Origin: an uncultured Bacteroides sp.
GTDB lineage: Bacteria > Bacteroidota > Bacteroidia > Bacteroidales > Bacteroidaceae
Reading direction: 5' to 3'
Assembly: GCA_947646015.1 (NCBI GenBank)
Contig: CANSEY010000001.1
Location: 124,001 to 188,000 of the forward strand
Length of the DNA: 64,000 nucleotides
Part shown: positions 1 through 9,799 of the stretch, piece by piece
Position numbering within the stretch: position 1 is the stretch's first letter
How the letters are laid out: every line of letters begins with the position of its first letter
The notes under the pieces: model-generated
What the model was told of the DNA's origin: nothing
Database searches by the model: none
Seen by the model: the letters and a program-made list of their open reading frames with translations, nothing else
Made by a program: the position numbers and the translations under genes

Positions 1-320
1 TTATCTGCCATACGAGCTGTGAAATCCCCCATAATAAGCGGACGATCGTAACTACGGATAACATCATAAGGAATGTAAGTAGCTTCGGGATTGTCGAAAA
101 AGATATGTACTCCGTTTTTTTCATCACTCTTCACTTCACCCGACAGTTGCTCGAGATACCCGACCGATCGATTCAGGATAGTGGTTTTTCCAACTCCATT
201 GATTCCGGATAGTATATTGACATCCGGACGAAGGTCCCAGACTATATTGAAACGGTCCCATAATCCGTCTATTTCAATTCGTTTGATATAATTGGCTGAT
301 AGTTCCATAAATGGTTGCAT
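1..320 (-). CDS. AAA-type ATP-binding protein, C-terminus beyond window
   Basis: The 5' part of a minus-strand gene, 106 complete codons, runs off the left edge. The visible residues carry a Walker A loop, GINGVGKTT, after a beta-strand typical of RecF/SMC-like or AAA_23 ATPases (a segment near residues 12-45 rich in I/V and ending in the P-loop). No Walker B or signature motif is in the window, so the subfamily cannot be named. Two ATGs are possible, at 320 and 308. A -7 box at 331-338 puts the transcript start near 324, which would make the 320 start almost leaderless and slightly favours 308. It could be an ABC-type or AAA ATPase of unknown role. Confidence 0.75.
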   Translation of the reverse strand, partial: MQPFMELSANYIKRIEIDGLWDRFNIVWDLRPDVNILSGINGVGKTTILNRSVGYLEQLSGEVKSDEKNGVHIFFDNPEATYIPYDVIRSYDRPLIMGDFTARMAD

Positions 321-330
321 TTAAATTAAA

Positions 331-338
331 CAAATATA
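331..338 (-). promoter_or_regulatory. Bacteroides -7 box for the truncated ATPase
   Basis: Read on the minus strand this is TATATTTG, an exact match to the Bacteroides -7 consensus TAnnTTTG. It lies 11-23 bp before the two possible start codons. No clear -33 TTTG was seen. Confidence 0.5.
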
Positions 339-361
339 GAAAATTCAAACGATAAATTGGT

Positions 362-369
362 TACTTTTG
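362..369 (+). promoter_or_regulatory. Bacteroides -7 box for the EamA transporter
   Basis: TACTTTTG matches TAnnTTTG. It predicts a start of transcription near 375, so the upstream in-frame start at 357 cannot be used and the ATG at 402 is favoured. Confidence 0.55.
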
Positions 370-401
370 CATCAGTTTTCAATAAAGGTAACATTTTCGG
401 T

Positions 402-1310
402 ATGGAGATTGATAAGAATCTGAAAGGACACGCATTGGCATTTACAGCCAACGTGATGTGGGGGCTGATGTCCCCCATTGGTAAATCGGCATTGGCAGAG
501 TTCTCAGCGCTTTCGGTAACCACCTTCCGCATGGTAGGTGCCGCAGCAGCTTTCTGGATACTTTCCGCTTTCTGCAAACAAGAGCAGGTAGGACACCGTG
601 ACATGGTGAAGATTTTTTTTGCTTCTCTGTTTGCCCTTGTTTTCAATCAGGGGATATTTATATTCGGATTGTCTCTCACTTCTCCGATAGACGCATCTAT
701 CGTAACAACAACTTCACCTATCATCACCATGATTGTGGCAGCTATCTATCTGAAAGAACCGGTTACCAACAAAAAGGTTTTGGGCATCTTTATCGGAGCA
801 ATGGGAGCGTTAATCTTAATTCTAAGCAGTCAGGCAGTAAGTGCAGGAGGAGGAAGCATTTGGGGAGATTTACTTTGCATGATTGCGCAACTTAGCTTCT
901 CCATCTATTTAACCGTATTCAAAGGGTTATCCCAACGCTATTCGGCCATCACGATTAATAAGTGGATGTTTATCTATGCATCCATCTGTTATATTCCTTT
1001 CTCATACCAGGATATAGCAAGCATTAAATGGGACAGCATTTCGACAGCCGCCATCTATCAAGTACTTTATGTGGTACTATGTGGAAGTTTCATTGCTTAC
1101 ATCTGCATCATGACCGCGCAAAAACTGATGCGCCCTACAGTAGTAAGCATGTATAATTATGTACAGCCTATTGTTGCTTCTATTGCTGCTATTTTAATGG
1201 GAATCGGAAGCTTCGGCTGGGAAAAAGGGGTTGCGATCGCATTGGTATTTCTTGGAGTCTACTTTGTGACTCAAAGTAAATCGAAAGCAGATTTGGAAGG
1301 TGTGTCATAA
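402..1310 (+). CDS. EamA/DMT-family membrane transporter
   Basis: A 302-residue polytopic membrane protein made of two EamA-type repeats, about ten hydrophobic segments in all. This is the usual layout of drug/metabolite transporters that move small metabolites across the inner membrane. The first repeat begins at GHALAFTANVMWG and carries the typical S-P-I-D-A-S loop (LTSPIDASIVTTTSPI). The second begins near SIWGDLLCMIAQLSFS. The start was placed at 402 rather than 357 because a -7 promoter box lies between them at 362-369. Substrate cannot be told from sequence. The gene stands alone and converges on meaB, and its last codons form one arm of a shared terminator. Confidence 0.85.
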   Translation: MEIDKNLKGHALAFTANVMWGLMSPIGKSALAEFSALSVTTFRMVGAAAAFWILSAFCKQEQVGHRDMVKIFFASLFALVFNQGIFIFGLSLTSPIDASIVTTTSPIITMIVAAIYLKEPVTNKKVLGIFIGAMGALILILSSQAVSAGGGSIWGDLLCMIAQLSFSIYLTVFKGLSQRYSAITINKWMFIYASICYIPFSYQDIASIKWDSISTAAIYQVLYVVLCGSFIAYICIMTAQKLMRPTVVSMYNYVQPIVASIAAILMGIGSFGWEKGVAIALVFLGVYFVTQSKSKADLEGVS

Positions 1311-1336
1311 CTCACCACAGAATTTTGACACACCTT
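1297..1336. terminator. Bidirectional terminator between eamA-type gene and meaB
   Basis: A perfect 11-bp inverted repeat (AAGGTGTGTCA, arms 1297-1307 and 1326-1336) with an 18-nt loop. The left arm overlaps the transporter's last codons and the right arm lies 5 bp past the meaB stop. Both genes read into it. Confidence 0.55.
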
Positions 1337-1341
1337 TATCA

Positions 1342-2433
1342 TTATTTCAGATCTTCAAAATAGGTATCGAGTAGGCTCTTGGCAGCAACAAAAGAGGTTA
1401 GATTTCCCCTGAGCACTTGTTGCTCTTTTTCTTGTAACATCGATTCGATCTTGGCATTATGATAGAAACTGTCACGTAACTGTTCATTGATGCTTTCATA
1501 CATCCAGTATTTACTTTGTTCGTTACGGCGATATTCAAAATAGCCATTACCTTTCACAAAATCGATATACTCATACACCATATCCCATATTTCCTTTACC
1601 CCAAGATTGTAGAATCCGGAATATGTGAGTACACGCGGTGTCCATCCGGAATCGGGAGCGGGAAAAAGATGCAAAGCATTACGGAACTGAGCAGCGGCCA
1701 ATTTGGCTTTATCGATATTGCTACCATCAGCCTTATTAATCACAATACCATCTGCCATTTCCATGATACCGCGTTTGATACCTTGAAGTTCGTCTCCCGT
1801 ACCGGCCAACTGAATCAACAGAAAGAAATCGACCATCGAGTGAACAGCCGTTTCACTCTGTCCCACTCCCACCGTCTCTACAAATATCTTATCGAAGCCG
1901 GCCGCTTCACACAGAATGATTGTTTCACGGGTTTTACGGGCTACTCCTCCCAAAGAACCGGCGGAAGGGCTAGGACGTATAAATGATTTAGGATGCACTG
2001 AAAGCTGCTCCATACGGGTTTTATCACCCAAAATACTTCCTTTGCTGCGTTCACTGCTCGGGTCGATGGCTAAAACAGCTAACTTACCTCCCTTTTCGAG
2101 AACGTGCAATCCAAAGACATCAATCGAGGTGCTTTTACCGGCTCCCGGTACACCACTGATACCTACACGGATTGAATTTCCGGAATAGGGCAGACATTTT
2201 TCAATAACTTCCTGGGCAGTAGCCTGATGTTCAGGACGCACACTTTCTACCAAAGTCACAGCCTGACTCAAGATCGTCACATCTCCCTTGACAATCCCCT
2301 CCACAAACTCACTAACCGACAATTGACGCTTCTTTACCTTCCGTTTCAGATAAGGATTTACAGATGACGGTTGTTCAATGCCTGCATTCACAACCAAACC
2401 TTTATACGCTTCGTTATTCTCAGGATGTTCCAT
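1342..2433 (-). CDS. meaB: MeaB/ArgK-type GTPase, methylmalonyl-CoA mutase chaperone
   Basis: A 363-residue G3E GTPase of the MeaB/ArgK family. Such proteins guard and reload the adenosylcobalamin cofactor of methylmalonyl-CoA mutase, the enzyme linking succinyl-CoA and propionate metabolism in Bacteroides. The P-loop GVPGAGKST is at residues 94-102. The switch region shows ETVGVGQSE, and the base-recognition motif is NKAD. The N-terminal helical arm (to about residue 80) and C-terminal dimerisation arm are both present, so it is full length. It follows the DUF1573 gene by 8 bp, probably as an operon. The mutase subunit genes are not in this window. The older name ArgK (arginine transport kinase) is a misnomer for this family. 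Confidence 0.92.
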   Translation of the reverse strand: MEHPENNEAYKGLVVNAGIEQPSSVNPYLKRKVKKRQLSVSEFVEGIVKGDVTILSQAVTLVESVRPEHQATAQEVIEKCLPYSGNSIRVGISGVPGAGKSTSIDVFGLHVLEKGGKLAVLAIDPSSERSKGSILGDKTRMEQLSVHPKSFIRPSPSAGSLGGVARKTRETIILCEAAGFDKIFVETVGVGQSETAVHSMVDFFLLIQLAGTGDELQGIKRGIMEMADGIVINKADGSNIDKAKLAAAQFRNALHLFPAPDSGWTPRVLTYSGFYNLGVKEIWDMVYEYIDFVKGNGYFEYRRNEQSKYWMYESINEQLRDSFYHNAKIESMLQEKEQQVLRGNLTSFVAAKSLLDTYFEDLK

Positions 2434-2441
2434 GGCAGATA

Positions 2442-3530
2442 TTAATTATGTGATTCGTTATTCGTAGCTTTTACATCGATCTCCACTTTCGGTTGCACCG
2501 GATCATTGGTGATCATCAGGATCCGTAAATGTCTCTTTTTCTTTCCAAGGTTCTTTTTCAGAACAGTCACCCTCAGCCGAGTACTTTCACCCGGTTGCAG
2601 TACAGTTTTTTTCAAAGCAACCCCCACTGCCGGATTAAACACTTGCAGTTTGCTAATTTGCAGAGGAGATTTACCCGTATTAGTGATAACAATGTCTCGT
2701 CTGGCTTTGTTTTTCTTGGCCAGCACCTGACTTAAATCAATCTTAGATTCGGACAGGCGAATAACAGGAGCGACCGCCTTATCCTGTTCGGTCATTCCTG
2801 AAAAGTCCGGAAGAAGGACTGCTGACACAGGTATTTCGTTCTCTTCACCCACTTTATCACCGGCAAAACGAGCCAGATAAACAGAAGACTGGGTCAAGCC
2901 CAAATCCATTAGTTGTTTGGTGTCGAGTGTGAGAGTAATGGTTCCTTTCTTACCCTTTAAAAGGACGGTCGGATTAGTTTCCATTTTCAGATAAGGCGGA
3001 AGGTGCATCAATACAGGTTCGTATGGACGATCGGAAAGATTGACTACTCCTAATGTGATTACCGGTTTCTCTCCACTGTGTGCATCCGGAAAATCAATAT
3101 CTGTACGATCAATCCGGATTTGCCCGATTGCATAAGGATGTGTTTTAGTAAAGTCCTTGATTTCCTGAACCACCTCCCCGTCAAAATTCAGATAAACCAA
3201 ACTGGGCTGTGCATTGCTGTAAATGCCGATTGACTTATTGAAATGCCCTAGCGCTTTAGCATCAAACGTAGCACTAACTGTTCCTTTTTCTCCGGGAGCA
3301 ATCGGAGTTTTCGTCCAGTTAGCAACCGAACAGGCACAAGAAGTGGTAACATTAGTCAGTACCAAAGGTTTATCACCTGTATTGGTAATAATATATTCTA
3401 CAGAAACCGGACGTTTCCATTCGATTTGTCCGAAATGATGGGTCTCCTTATTAGAAGAGATACGAGGTTGAGCTACAGCCGATAAAGTAATAGTAAGTAA
3501 AGTAAATATGAAGAGTAAACTACGTTTCAT
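2442..3530 (-). CDS. DUF1573 exported protein
   Basis: A 362-residue protein with an N-terminal signal peptide (MKRSLLFIFTLLTITLSAVAQ) and two Ig-like beta-sandwich units of the DUF1573/ASPM-SPD-2-Hydin type. The first, about residues 22-120, has the hallmark TNTGDKPLVLTNVTTSCACS with paired cysteines. The last, about residues 265-355, repeats the T-N-T-G-x-x-P-L pattern. The function of such proteins in the Bacteroidetes periplasm or surface is unknown. An upstream in-frame TTG at 3569 overlaps the promoter box at 3567-3574, so the ATG at 3530 was chosen. It is the first gene of a likely two-gene transcript with meaB, but no functional tie between them is evident. Confidence 0.85.
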   Translation of the reverse strand: MKRSLLFIFTLLTITLSAVAQPRISSNKETHHFGQIEWKRPVSVEYIITNTGDKPLVLTNVTTSCACSVANWTKTPIAPGEKGTVSATFDAKALGHFNKSIGIYSNAQPSLVYLNFDGEVVQEIKDFTKTHPYAIGQIRIDRTDIDFPDAHSGEKPVITLGVVNLSDRPYEPVLMHLPPYLKMETNPTVLLKGKKGTITLTLDTKQLMDLGLTQSSVYLARFAGDKVGEENEIPVSAVLLPDFSGMTEQDKAVAPVIRLSESKIDLSQVLAKKNKARRDIVITNTGKSPLQISKLQVFNPAVGVALKKTVLQPGESTRLRVTVLKKNLGKKKRHLRILMITNDPVQPKVEIDVKATNNESHN

Positions 3531-3566
3531 TCGTCTCTGTTTTATAATTATTAGTTGTTTAGAGTA

Positions 3567-3574
3567 CAAAAATA
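3567..3574 (-). promoter_or_regulatory. Bacteroides -7 box for DUF1573-meaB
   Basis: On the minus strand this reads TATTTTTG, an exact TAnnTTTG match, about 37 bp before the chosen ATG at 3530. Confidence 0.55.
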
Positions 3575-3665
3575 GGGGTTTTCAGTGAGATTCTGCCATT
3601 GATTACATATTTTTAAGCACAGGCAGAACGGCTTTCGCTTATATACCCTAATCGAAACTCTTTTT

Positions 3666-3755
3666 ACCACGGAGTGACACGGAGTATCACAGAGTCTTTT
3701 CATCAAGAATCAACAACTTAAAATTGCCTCTGTGTTACTCTGTGTCCTCTGTGGT
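3666..3755. repeat. Imperfect inverted repeat with ~28-bp arms
   Basis: Left arm 3666-3694 and right arm 3728-3755 are near-complementary, each built from short ACGGAG/ACAGAG-type words repeated about every 10 bp. The 33-nt loop is AT-rich. It fills most of the gap between the macroglobulin gene's stop and the DUF1573 promoter. It could fold into a long hairpin in the macroglobulin transcript, or be a dispersed repeat element. Confidence 0.7.
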
Positions 3756-3796
3756 GGGTTTTGACGATCCTCCCCTTTCAAAAGACAGAGTTCTAT

Positions 3797-6700
3797 TTAC
3801 TGAGAAACTTCGTAACGGGCAGAAGCTGAATGGGCAGCATATTCGGGTGCATAGGCACTTTGAATAGTAGCAATTCCTGTTTCATAACTTCCCGCACGAT
3901 CTACACGATAACTGTATTCTAAAACATAAGTCCCCTTATTCAAAGTATCGAAGAAGAAATCGGTAGAAGCATCTTTTACTGCAACATAACAACCGACATC
4001 ACCGACATTACGATATCCGGACAGGACCTCTACCGGTTCAAGACAAGCAGCACGTTGATCTTTCAATTGTACAAAGTCCATTGTACGATCGAGACGAACG
4101 GTCAGACGAACAACTACTTTATCACCAACCTTTAATTGAGTTTTACCGATAACCGGCTGTAACCGGCGATTATTATTAACAATCGTCTCTACATACAATT
4201 TCTTATCAACATTCAACCCACTTCCCTGGCGGACCACTTTATCAAGATTCTCTTCGAACTGTGCATAAACTGCTCCCCAGGCAATACCCGTATCTCTCTT
4301 TTCAACGATAATTTCATCGGTATTCACGGTCTTCTTATCGGTAAAAGTCTTTTTGATATAGCCTAATCCCGGAACAGTCGTCTTGGCAGGACTTATCGTT
4401 TCTAAAACTTCATTGCCAAGGACAATACGCACGTCTCCCTGATTATCCAATAAATTAGTACCCCGGTAAAGCAAAGCATAAACAGCATTGGCTGTAGCTA
4501 CCGGAGAGTCCCACTGTTGAGTTTGCTTCTGTTTTAAAAGCCACATTTTCATTTCTTCAACAATCGTGGCATTGCTGCCTACCATCTCAAAAGCCTCCAT
4601 TACATCAACATGGGCAGGCACTTTTAAGTTATTCCAAGCATACGGACTATCAGTCCTATCAAAGAACATGCCTTGCTCGTCTGTTTGAGTAAGATATTCT
4701 TTGAGAGATTCCATAAACTCCTGAGCTTCTTTTACCTTACCTGCCTTCTGTAATACAATAGCCGACCAGGCCTTCTCGGTGACGGATTGTTGAGACAATG
4801 ATGGAGCAACTTTGGATAGGAAGTAATCATAACCTTCTTTCACCGATGCCGGAACTTTCTCGCCAGAGATAGCAATCAAATAGAGATACTTCAATGCACT
4901 TCGTGAAATTCCCTCTGATTTATTGCCAACCTTTTCTGCCTCACGGATAGAACGATATTCCTGCAAGGCTTCTTTATGGAGATAACCGAAAGCTGCTTGT
5001 TGCATATCCAGCGCTCCTCCCTCCAGCGGCTTCCCTGTAAGCAGGGCTATACGTGCATTCTGTTCTACAATGAAGTCGGTGACAAAAAGACTTCCGTCCA
5101 TTCCTTTATACCAGCTCCACGAACCATCAGGTAACTGGAGTTCCTTTAATTTCAACAAAGCTGCTGTATTACTGTTACGGATATTATTCAAATCGAATAA
5201 AGTGGCAATACGCTCTTTTTGTTCGCTTTCCGAAGTCGCTTCCATCACCCAAGGAGATTCAGAAAGAAGGATATTCTTCACTTCCTGATTTTTTTGCAAA
5301 TTACTCAAGAAGCTTTCTTTAGTGCCTCCCTGGAGTTTCCAACTATCAAATATTGCCTGAATACGTGGCTGAGCATTCATGATATAAGAAGCCATTGTAT
5401 TGGCATACCAGGAAGTAGCCCACGAAATAGCATCATCATTCCGAGGTTGTGATAGTGCCGGTAATGCTTGCACTGCATACCAAGCCGGATTGGAAGTAAA
5501 CTCTACAGTTAAACGGCGGTTGGTCGCAGTCTTACTATGGTGATTGAACAGATCGGCCAAAGAAAAAGTACGTGTTTGCTCGCCACGAACAGGCATGGGC
5601 AAAGTCTCTGTCAAGTTCTCCTTATCACTGAGAACCGGAAGCAAATGCTGCTCTCCATCACTGAAATTTCCTCCTTCGGCAATCATCCGGCATCCCAAAA
5701 TTTCATATTTATCAGTTACTGTGAACAAGAAACTTACACCGACACTCTGTCCGGCTCCGGCATTAAATTTCTTCTGTTGGGTCGATATTACCTGATCTGT
5801 CATTGGATCGAAAAGTACCAGTTTCACAGTACCAGACAGATTTTTACCGGTCAGATTACTAACAGAAGCAGCCATGGAAGTGTGATCTCCTACCCGGACA
5901 AACCGAGGTAGATTCGGAGTAAGCATAAACTCTTTACTGGTAACAGCAGTAGCATCCATCTGCCCTGTCATCATATCTTGTGTATGAGCATATCCTCGGA
6001 AATTCCAGGTCGTGAGACTTTGAGGCATACGGAAAGAGAAACTGACCTCACCCTGAACGTTCGTGTGAAGCTGCGGATAAAAGAAGGCAGTTTCCGCAAA
6101 GTCGGTACGTAACTCTATATCTGTTGTCCTACCCATATCGGCATTGTCCATTGACATTGCTATTCCGCTCTCTTCCGTAACAGGAACCATTTCAGATTCG
6201 AAAACGACATCGGCTACGGCAGCGCTCTTCATTTGTGGTTTTGCAGCACCCATTCCGCGCAGACGTGCATATCGGGTAGTCGGGGCAGCATCATTGGTGA
6301 CCGACAACATTTCGGCAACCGCATATAAAACCGGAGGCAAGTCAAAATGATCATAGCTAAACGGAGGCACCTTCAAATCAGTCCGGCGGAAACCAAAATA
6401 AAAATAGTTTGAGCCAACATAATCTCTCCTCCAACGAGCAATGGGGACAGAAAGTTGATAATGTAATTGCAATGACTGGTTGGTCTTCCAAATTTTATCC
6501 AAAGAGGCATCATACATAGTAGCCAGCATTTCGGCCAAAACAGGTGATTTCTGTGGATTACGGATAGTCAGTTTCCATTCCTCTTCCTGCCCGGGACGTA
6601 ATTTATCACGGAATACATCCCAACGCATATTCAAGTTATGATCGGGCAAACGTTTTATCAGGCTTACCTCCTGTTCGTAAACAACACCTTTACGAACAAA

Positions 6701-9577
6701 TACAAAGGTAATACCCAAACCATTCCCGTAGGCTTCCCGATACGGATATTCAAAACGAACAAGAGAATCGGACAAATGAAGAAGCTTACTCTCCAGATGC
6801 TTATTACCACAGAACACATCCATTAAGACATAAGTATCTTTTTCGGAAGTACCAAAATAGAACAGGGCAGGATGTGCTGCATCAAACCGGGTATTCACTT
6901 CATAACACCACAAAGGCATAGATACCGGAGGACGCTTATCATCGGAAGCAAAAAGAATCACTACCTTTTCCGCATCTACCTTACGGCCTTGATCATCTTT
7001 CACCGAAGCTACAAGTTTGTAAGCACCTGAAGGAAGTTTTTTCCAATCGGAGAACAAGATCTCTTCATTGGACCTAAACGAACCGGAAAGAGCCGGTTGA
7101 TCGGAAACGTCCTGTTCTTTCAAGGGTTTTGATTTCTGATAATCGGAAATCAAAAACAACCGGTAACTGCCTTCGACACTGACCGGTTTACGATCCAGAT
7201 TATTTACCCGAAAAGTCGCTTTCACAGAATCATCCTTGCAAATCAACCCGGATATATCAGCAAACAATAACAAAGAGGTCTTTCCTGCCCGCAGACTTGT
7301 TTCTGAGGTTTGCGTTTCACCTGCGACATTGGTTACTGAAAGCTGCACTTTATAGTCATAATATAAAGAGGTATTGTCACCGTCTCCCAAATCGGGATTC
7401 GAAGTGTCTGGTTTCAGATCCACAGGAATTTCGAAGTTTCCATCTACTCCCAAACGGACAGTGTCAGAGGCCAAAATAACCGGATTCATCCCCCACATCC
7501 GCCAAGTATACAATGAGCGGGTAATGGTATAAGCAACAGGAATATCCTGTAACGGCACACCACTGAAAGTTTTTACACTCCCTTTCAACTCGACACGATC
7601 TCCCAACCGATAACTTTCAGTCACCGGCTCAAAAGTAATATCAAATGTAGGACGTTTGTAATCCTCTACACGAATGGAACGAAATCCGTTTTGAGTATTC
7701 AAACTGAAAGTACCGTTCAAACAAACGGACGGTAAAACAAATTCTGCGGTGAAAGATCCAAAATCATTGGTACGCAGCTTCTTTGCACTGATTTCTTGCC
7801 CATTGGCATCCGAAAGAGTCAGCGTATATTCCTGTCCCGCAATCACATGGGCAGAGTCAGGATACTGTTCATAGGCAATACCTTTTACATAGACAGTCTG
7901 CCCCGGACGATAAACAGAACGGTCGGTAAGCAAAGTTACCACAGAAACAGGTTTTGAATGGTCTGCAAAATTATAATCTCCTCCCCATAAATACATCTGC
8001 GGCATAGCTGTATCATTCCCTTTGGCAGCAGTCAGATACCTATATTTTTCCGACGAAGCAAACTGTACTTTCCCTTCGGTATTGGTAGTGGCTGTCAGAA
8101 GTTGTTTGTTCTGTCGATCGAAGAATGAAAGAACAACACCCTGCAAAGGCTTGCCACTCATAGCATCGAGAATAGCTACCTCACTCAGATTAGAAGGTAG
8201 AGATCGGGTAAGAACTTTAAAGCAAGTAGAATAGAGAAATTTTGAAACATTGGAACGAACCTTAACACCCGGAATAACACGGAGGGCGTACAGTCCTGTT
8301 TCAGGTGCCTTTATGTGGTAGATGGAATCTTTCACTTTATAGTCATCCGACGGGAAGAGAACATAATGTTCCGATGAAAGTAAACGTCCATGTTTTTTTA
8401 GAAATGCGTCATTGGGTGCTTCCACCGTATTCGGACGTGCCGGTAAATTAATTGCATACAACTCTACCGTAAAGTCTTTCAAATTTTTAAAGCTGACTTT
8501 TAAATCAAACTCCTCACCCGGATAAACTGTTGACGGGGATTGTACTGTCAGATCGGGACGCAGAATTTCTTGCTTCAGTTCTTTCAGAGCATTGATGCGG
8601 CGATAGTCCGGATAGCGAGAGATAGCCTCTTCGCACAATTGTAACGCAGAAGCGGGCACTCCTGCATCCATTGCCGCCTGTGCCTTGAGCAAATAAACTT
8701 CTGCACAGACATCATGTGACTTATTTTCGGCAATCAGTTTGTCCAGTGCAGCCAAATAAGGATCCTGTGTCAAGCCAAGTTTCCCCTCCGGAGCACGATA
8801 AGGCCGAAAATCGATATCAGTAAGCCTCTTCCACTGCAAATAATCCAAAGTAGTAAGCAACAGAGCATCGTGATTATCAGTCCGACGATATGAATTCATC
8901 ATATGCTGATAAATTTCTTCAATGCGTACATTTATTAAAGAATCACGGCCAAATCCGGACAGATTCTCCAATGAAGTAATGGCACGGGAAGCCAACAAAT
9001 GATACATATCATGATGATAGTAATCACTGGTTACTCCAAGTTCCACAAAAGGAATGTAGCTTCGGGAGGAAGTATCGAGCAGTAGCAAAGAGTCTTGAAA
9101 TGTTACGGCTATTTCTGTCATTACTTTAGTTACAAACTGATTCTTACTCCACTCCCGGATATCAACAGAGGGAGCTTCTTCTTCCAAATCCGTACGTTGA
9201 TTCAGTTTCCAACGGTTTTGGGAAGCATAATCTGCATACATACTACCGATGAGCGAATGCAGGATTGCACGGTCCAATGGCTTGTCCGTAGTCACCGCCC
9301 ACTGCTCTAAGCCATTCAACGACACGTAAAAGCTATCCGGAGTAATCTCTTCCCTAAATTTCATCTGCCAAATATAAGCTTTCAGCATTTGAGGAGAATT
9401 CTTCTCTGCTTTAGCTTTTTGATAAATTTCACCGGTTAATCGGACAACTGTTTGGGGCAAACTTTTCTGCTGGGCCTGCTCCACTTGCTTCCATAATCTA
9501 TCGTATGATTGAGCATGTGTCCATGACATCATCCCCATAGAAAGTAACACGATAATACAAATCAGTTTAATTCTCAT
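3797..9577 (-). CDS. Large alpha-2-macroglobulin-like protein lacking the thioester
   Basis: A 1926-residue exported protein with a signal peptide (MRIKLICIIVLLSMGMMSWTHAQ). An alpha-helical, TPR-like N-terminal region extends to about residue 330. Macroglobulin (MG) domains follow: an MG2-type unit at DLTVQSPSTVYPGEEFDLKV and another with TDRSVYRPGQTVYVKG. The A2M domain (PQLHTNVQGEVSFSFRMPQ, near residue 1165) precedes a helical thioester-type domain (about 1360-1700) and a receptor-like C-terminal beta domain. Family members trap proteases in the periplasm or at the surface. The usual CxEQ thioester motif is absent from the expected place near residue 1370, where SQPRNDDAISW is seen, so covalent trapping is not expected. 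The gene stands alone, head-to-head with the 9800-16147 operon. True function is unproven. Confidence 0.85.
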   Translation of the reverse strand: MRIKLICIIVLLSMGMMSWTHAQSYDRLWKQVEQAQQKSLPQTVVRLTGEIYQKAKAEKNSPQMLKAYIWQMKFREEITPDSFYVSLNGLEQWAVTTDKPLDRAILHSLIGSMYADYASQNRWKLNQRTDLEEEAPSVDIREWSKNQFVTKVMTEIAVTFQDSLLLLDTSSRSYIPFVELGVTSDYYHHDMYHLLASRAITSLENLSGFGRDSLINVRIEEIYQHMMNSYRRTDNHDALLLTTLDYLQWKRLTDIDFRPYRAPEGKLGLTQDPYLAALDKLIAENKSHDVCAEVYLLKAQAAMDAGVPASALQLCEEAISRYPDYRRINALKELKQEILRPDLTVQSPSTVYPGEEFDLKVSFKNLKDFTVELYAINLPARPNTVEAPNDAFLKKHGRLLSSEHYVLFPSDDYKVKDSIYHIKAPETGLYALRVIPGVKVRSNVSKFLYSTCFKVLTRSLPSNLSEVAILDAMSGKPLQGVVLSFFDRQNKQLLTATTNTEGKVQFASSEKYRYLTAAKGNDTAMPQMYLWGGDYNFADHSKPVSVVTLLTDRSVYRPGQTVYVKGIAYEQYPDSAHVIAGQEYTLTLSDANGQEISAKKLRTNDFGSFTAEFVLPSVCLNGTFSLNTQNGFRSIRVEDYKRPTFDITFEPVTESYRLGDRVELKGSVKTFSGVPLQDIPVAYTITRSLYTWRMWGMNPVILASDTVRLGVDGNFEIPVDLKPDTSNPDLGDGDNTSLYYDYKVQLSVTNVAGETQTSETSLRAGKTSLLLFADISGLICKDDSVKATFRVNNLDRKPVSVEGSYRLFLISDYQKSKPLKEQDVSDQPALSGSFRSNEEILFSDWKKLPSGAYKLVASVKDDQGRKVDAEKVVILFASDDKRPPVSMPLWCYEVNTRFDAAHPALFYFGTSEKDTYVLMDVFCGNKHLESKLLHLSDSLVRFEYPYREAYGNGLGITFVFVRKGVVYEQEVSLIKRLPDHNLNMRWDVFRDKLRPGQEEEWKLTIRNPQKSPVLAEMLATMYDASLDKIWKTNQSLQLHYQLSVPIARWRRDYVGSNYFYFGFRRTDLKVPPFSYDHFDLPPVLYAVAEMLSVTNDAAPTTRYARLRGMGAAKPQMKSAAVADVVFESEMVPVTEESGIAMSMDNADMGRTTDIELRTDFAETAFFYPQLHTNVQGEVSFSFRMPQSLTTWNFRGYAHTQDMMTGQMDATAVTSKEFMLTPNLPRFVRVGDHTSMAASVSNLTGKNLSGTVKLVLFDPMTDQVISTQQKKFNAGAGQSVGVSFLFTVTDKYEILGCRMIAEGGNFSDGEQHLLPVLSDKENLTETLPMPVRGEQTRTFSLADLFNHHSKTATNRRLTVEFTSNPAWYAVQALPALSQPRNDDAISWATSWYANTMASYIMNAQPRIQAIFDSWKLQGGTKESFLSNLQKNQEVKNILLSESPWVMEATSESEQKERIATLFDLNNIRNSNTAALLKLKELQLPDGSWSWYKGMDGSLFVTDFIVEQNARIALLTGKPLEGGALDMQQAAFGYLHKEALQEYRSIREAEKVGNKSEGISRSALKYLYLIAISGEKVPASVKEGYDYFLSKVAPSLSQQSVTEKAWSAIVLQKAGKVKEAQEFMESLKEYLTQTDEQGMFFDRTDSPYAWNNLKVPAHVDVMEAFEMVGSNATIVEEMKMWLLKQKQTQQWDSPVATANAVYALLYRGTNLLDNQGDVRIVLGNEVLETISPAKTTVPGLGYIKKTFTDKKTVNTDEIIVEKRDTGIAWGAVYAQFEENLDKVVRQGSGLNVDKKLYVETIVNNNRRLQPVIGKTQLKVGDKVVVRLTVRLDRTMDFVQLKDQRAACLEPVEVLSGYRNVGDVGCYVAVKDASTDFFFDTLNKGTYVLEYSYRVDRAGSYETGIATIQSAYAPEYAAHSASARYEVSQ

Positions 9578-9746
9578 ATATTAAAAGTTTAAGTATCAAT
9601 ACATAATTAACAAAGAAACAAATTAAAGTTTAAAGATTTGTTCTTTTTAGCTTAAAAAAAGAGAACAGGGCAAACGTGATACGATTATTAATGGTTCTAA
9701 TTAATCTCTTTTAACACAAAAATCAAAATAGCAAAACTTTTTCGGG

Positions 9747-9754
9747 TATCTTTG
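9747..9754 (+). promoter_or_regulatory. Bacteroides -7 box for the 9800-16147 operon
   Basis: TATCTTTG matches TAnnTTTG and sits 45 bp before the first ATG. The 222-bp gap to the divergent macroglobulin gene is AT-rich. On the other strand only one-mismatch boxes were seen. Confidence 0.55.
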
Positions 9755-9799
9755 TAATAAGAACCATTTATCTAATCACAAACTAAGGCACAACATTTT

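Noticed and set aside
5070-5911. Plus-strand open frames inside the macroglobulin gene (for example 5537-5911)
   Set aside because: They are shadows on the opposite strand of a long, clearly coding gene, with no promoter or ribosome site.
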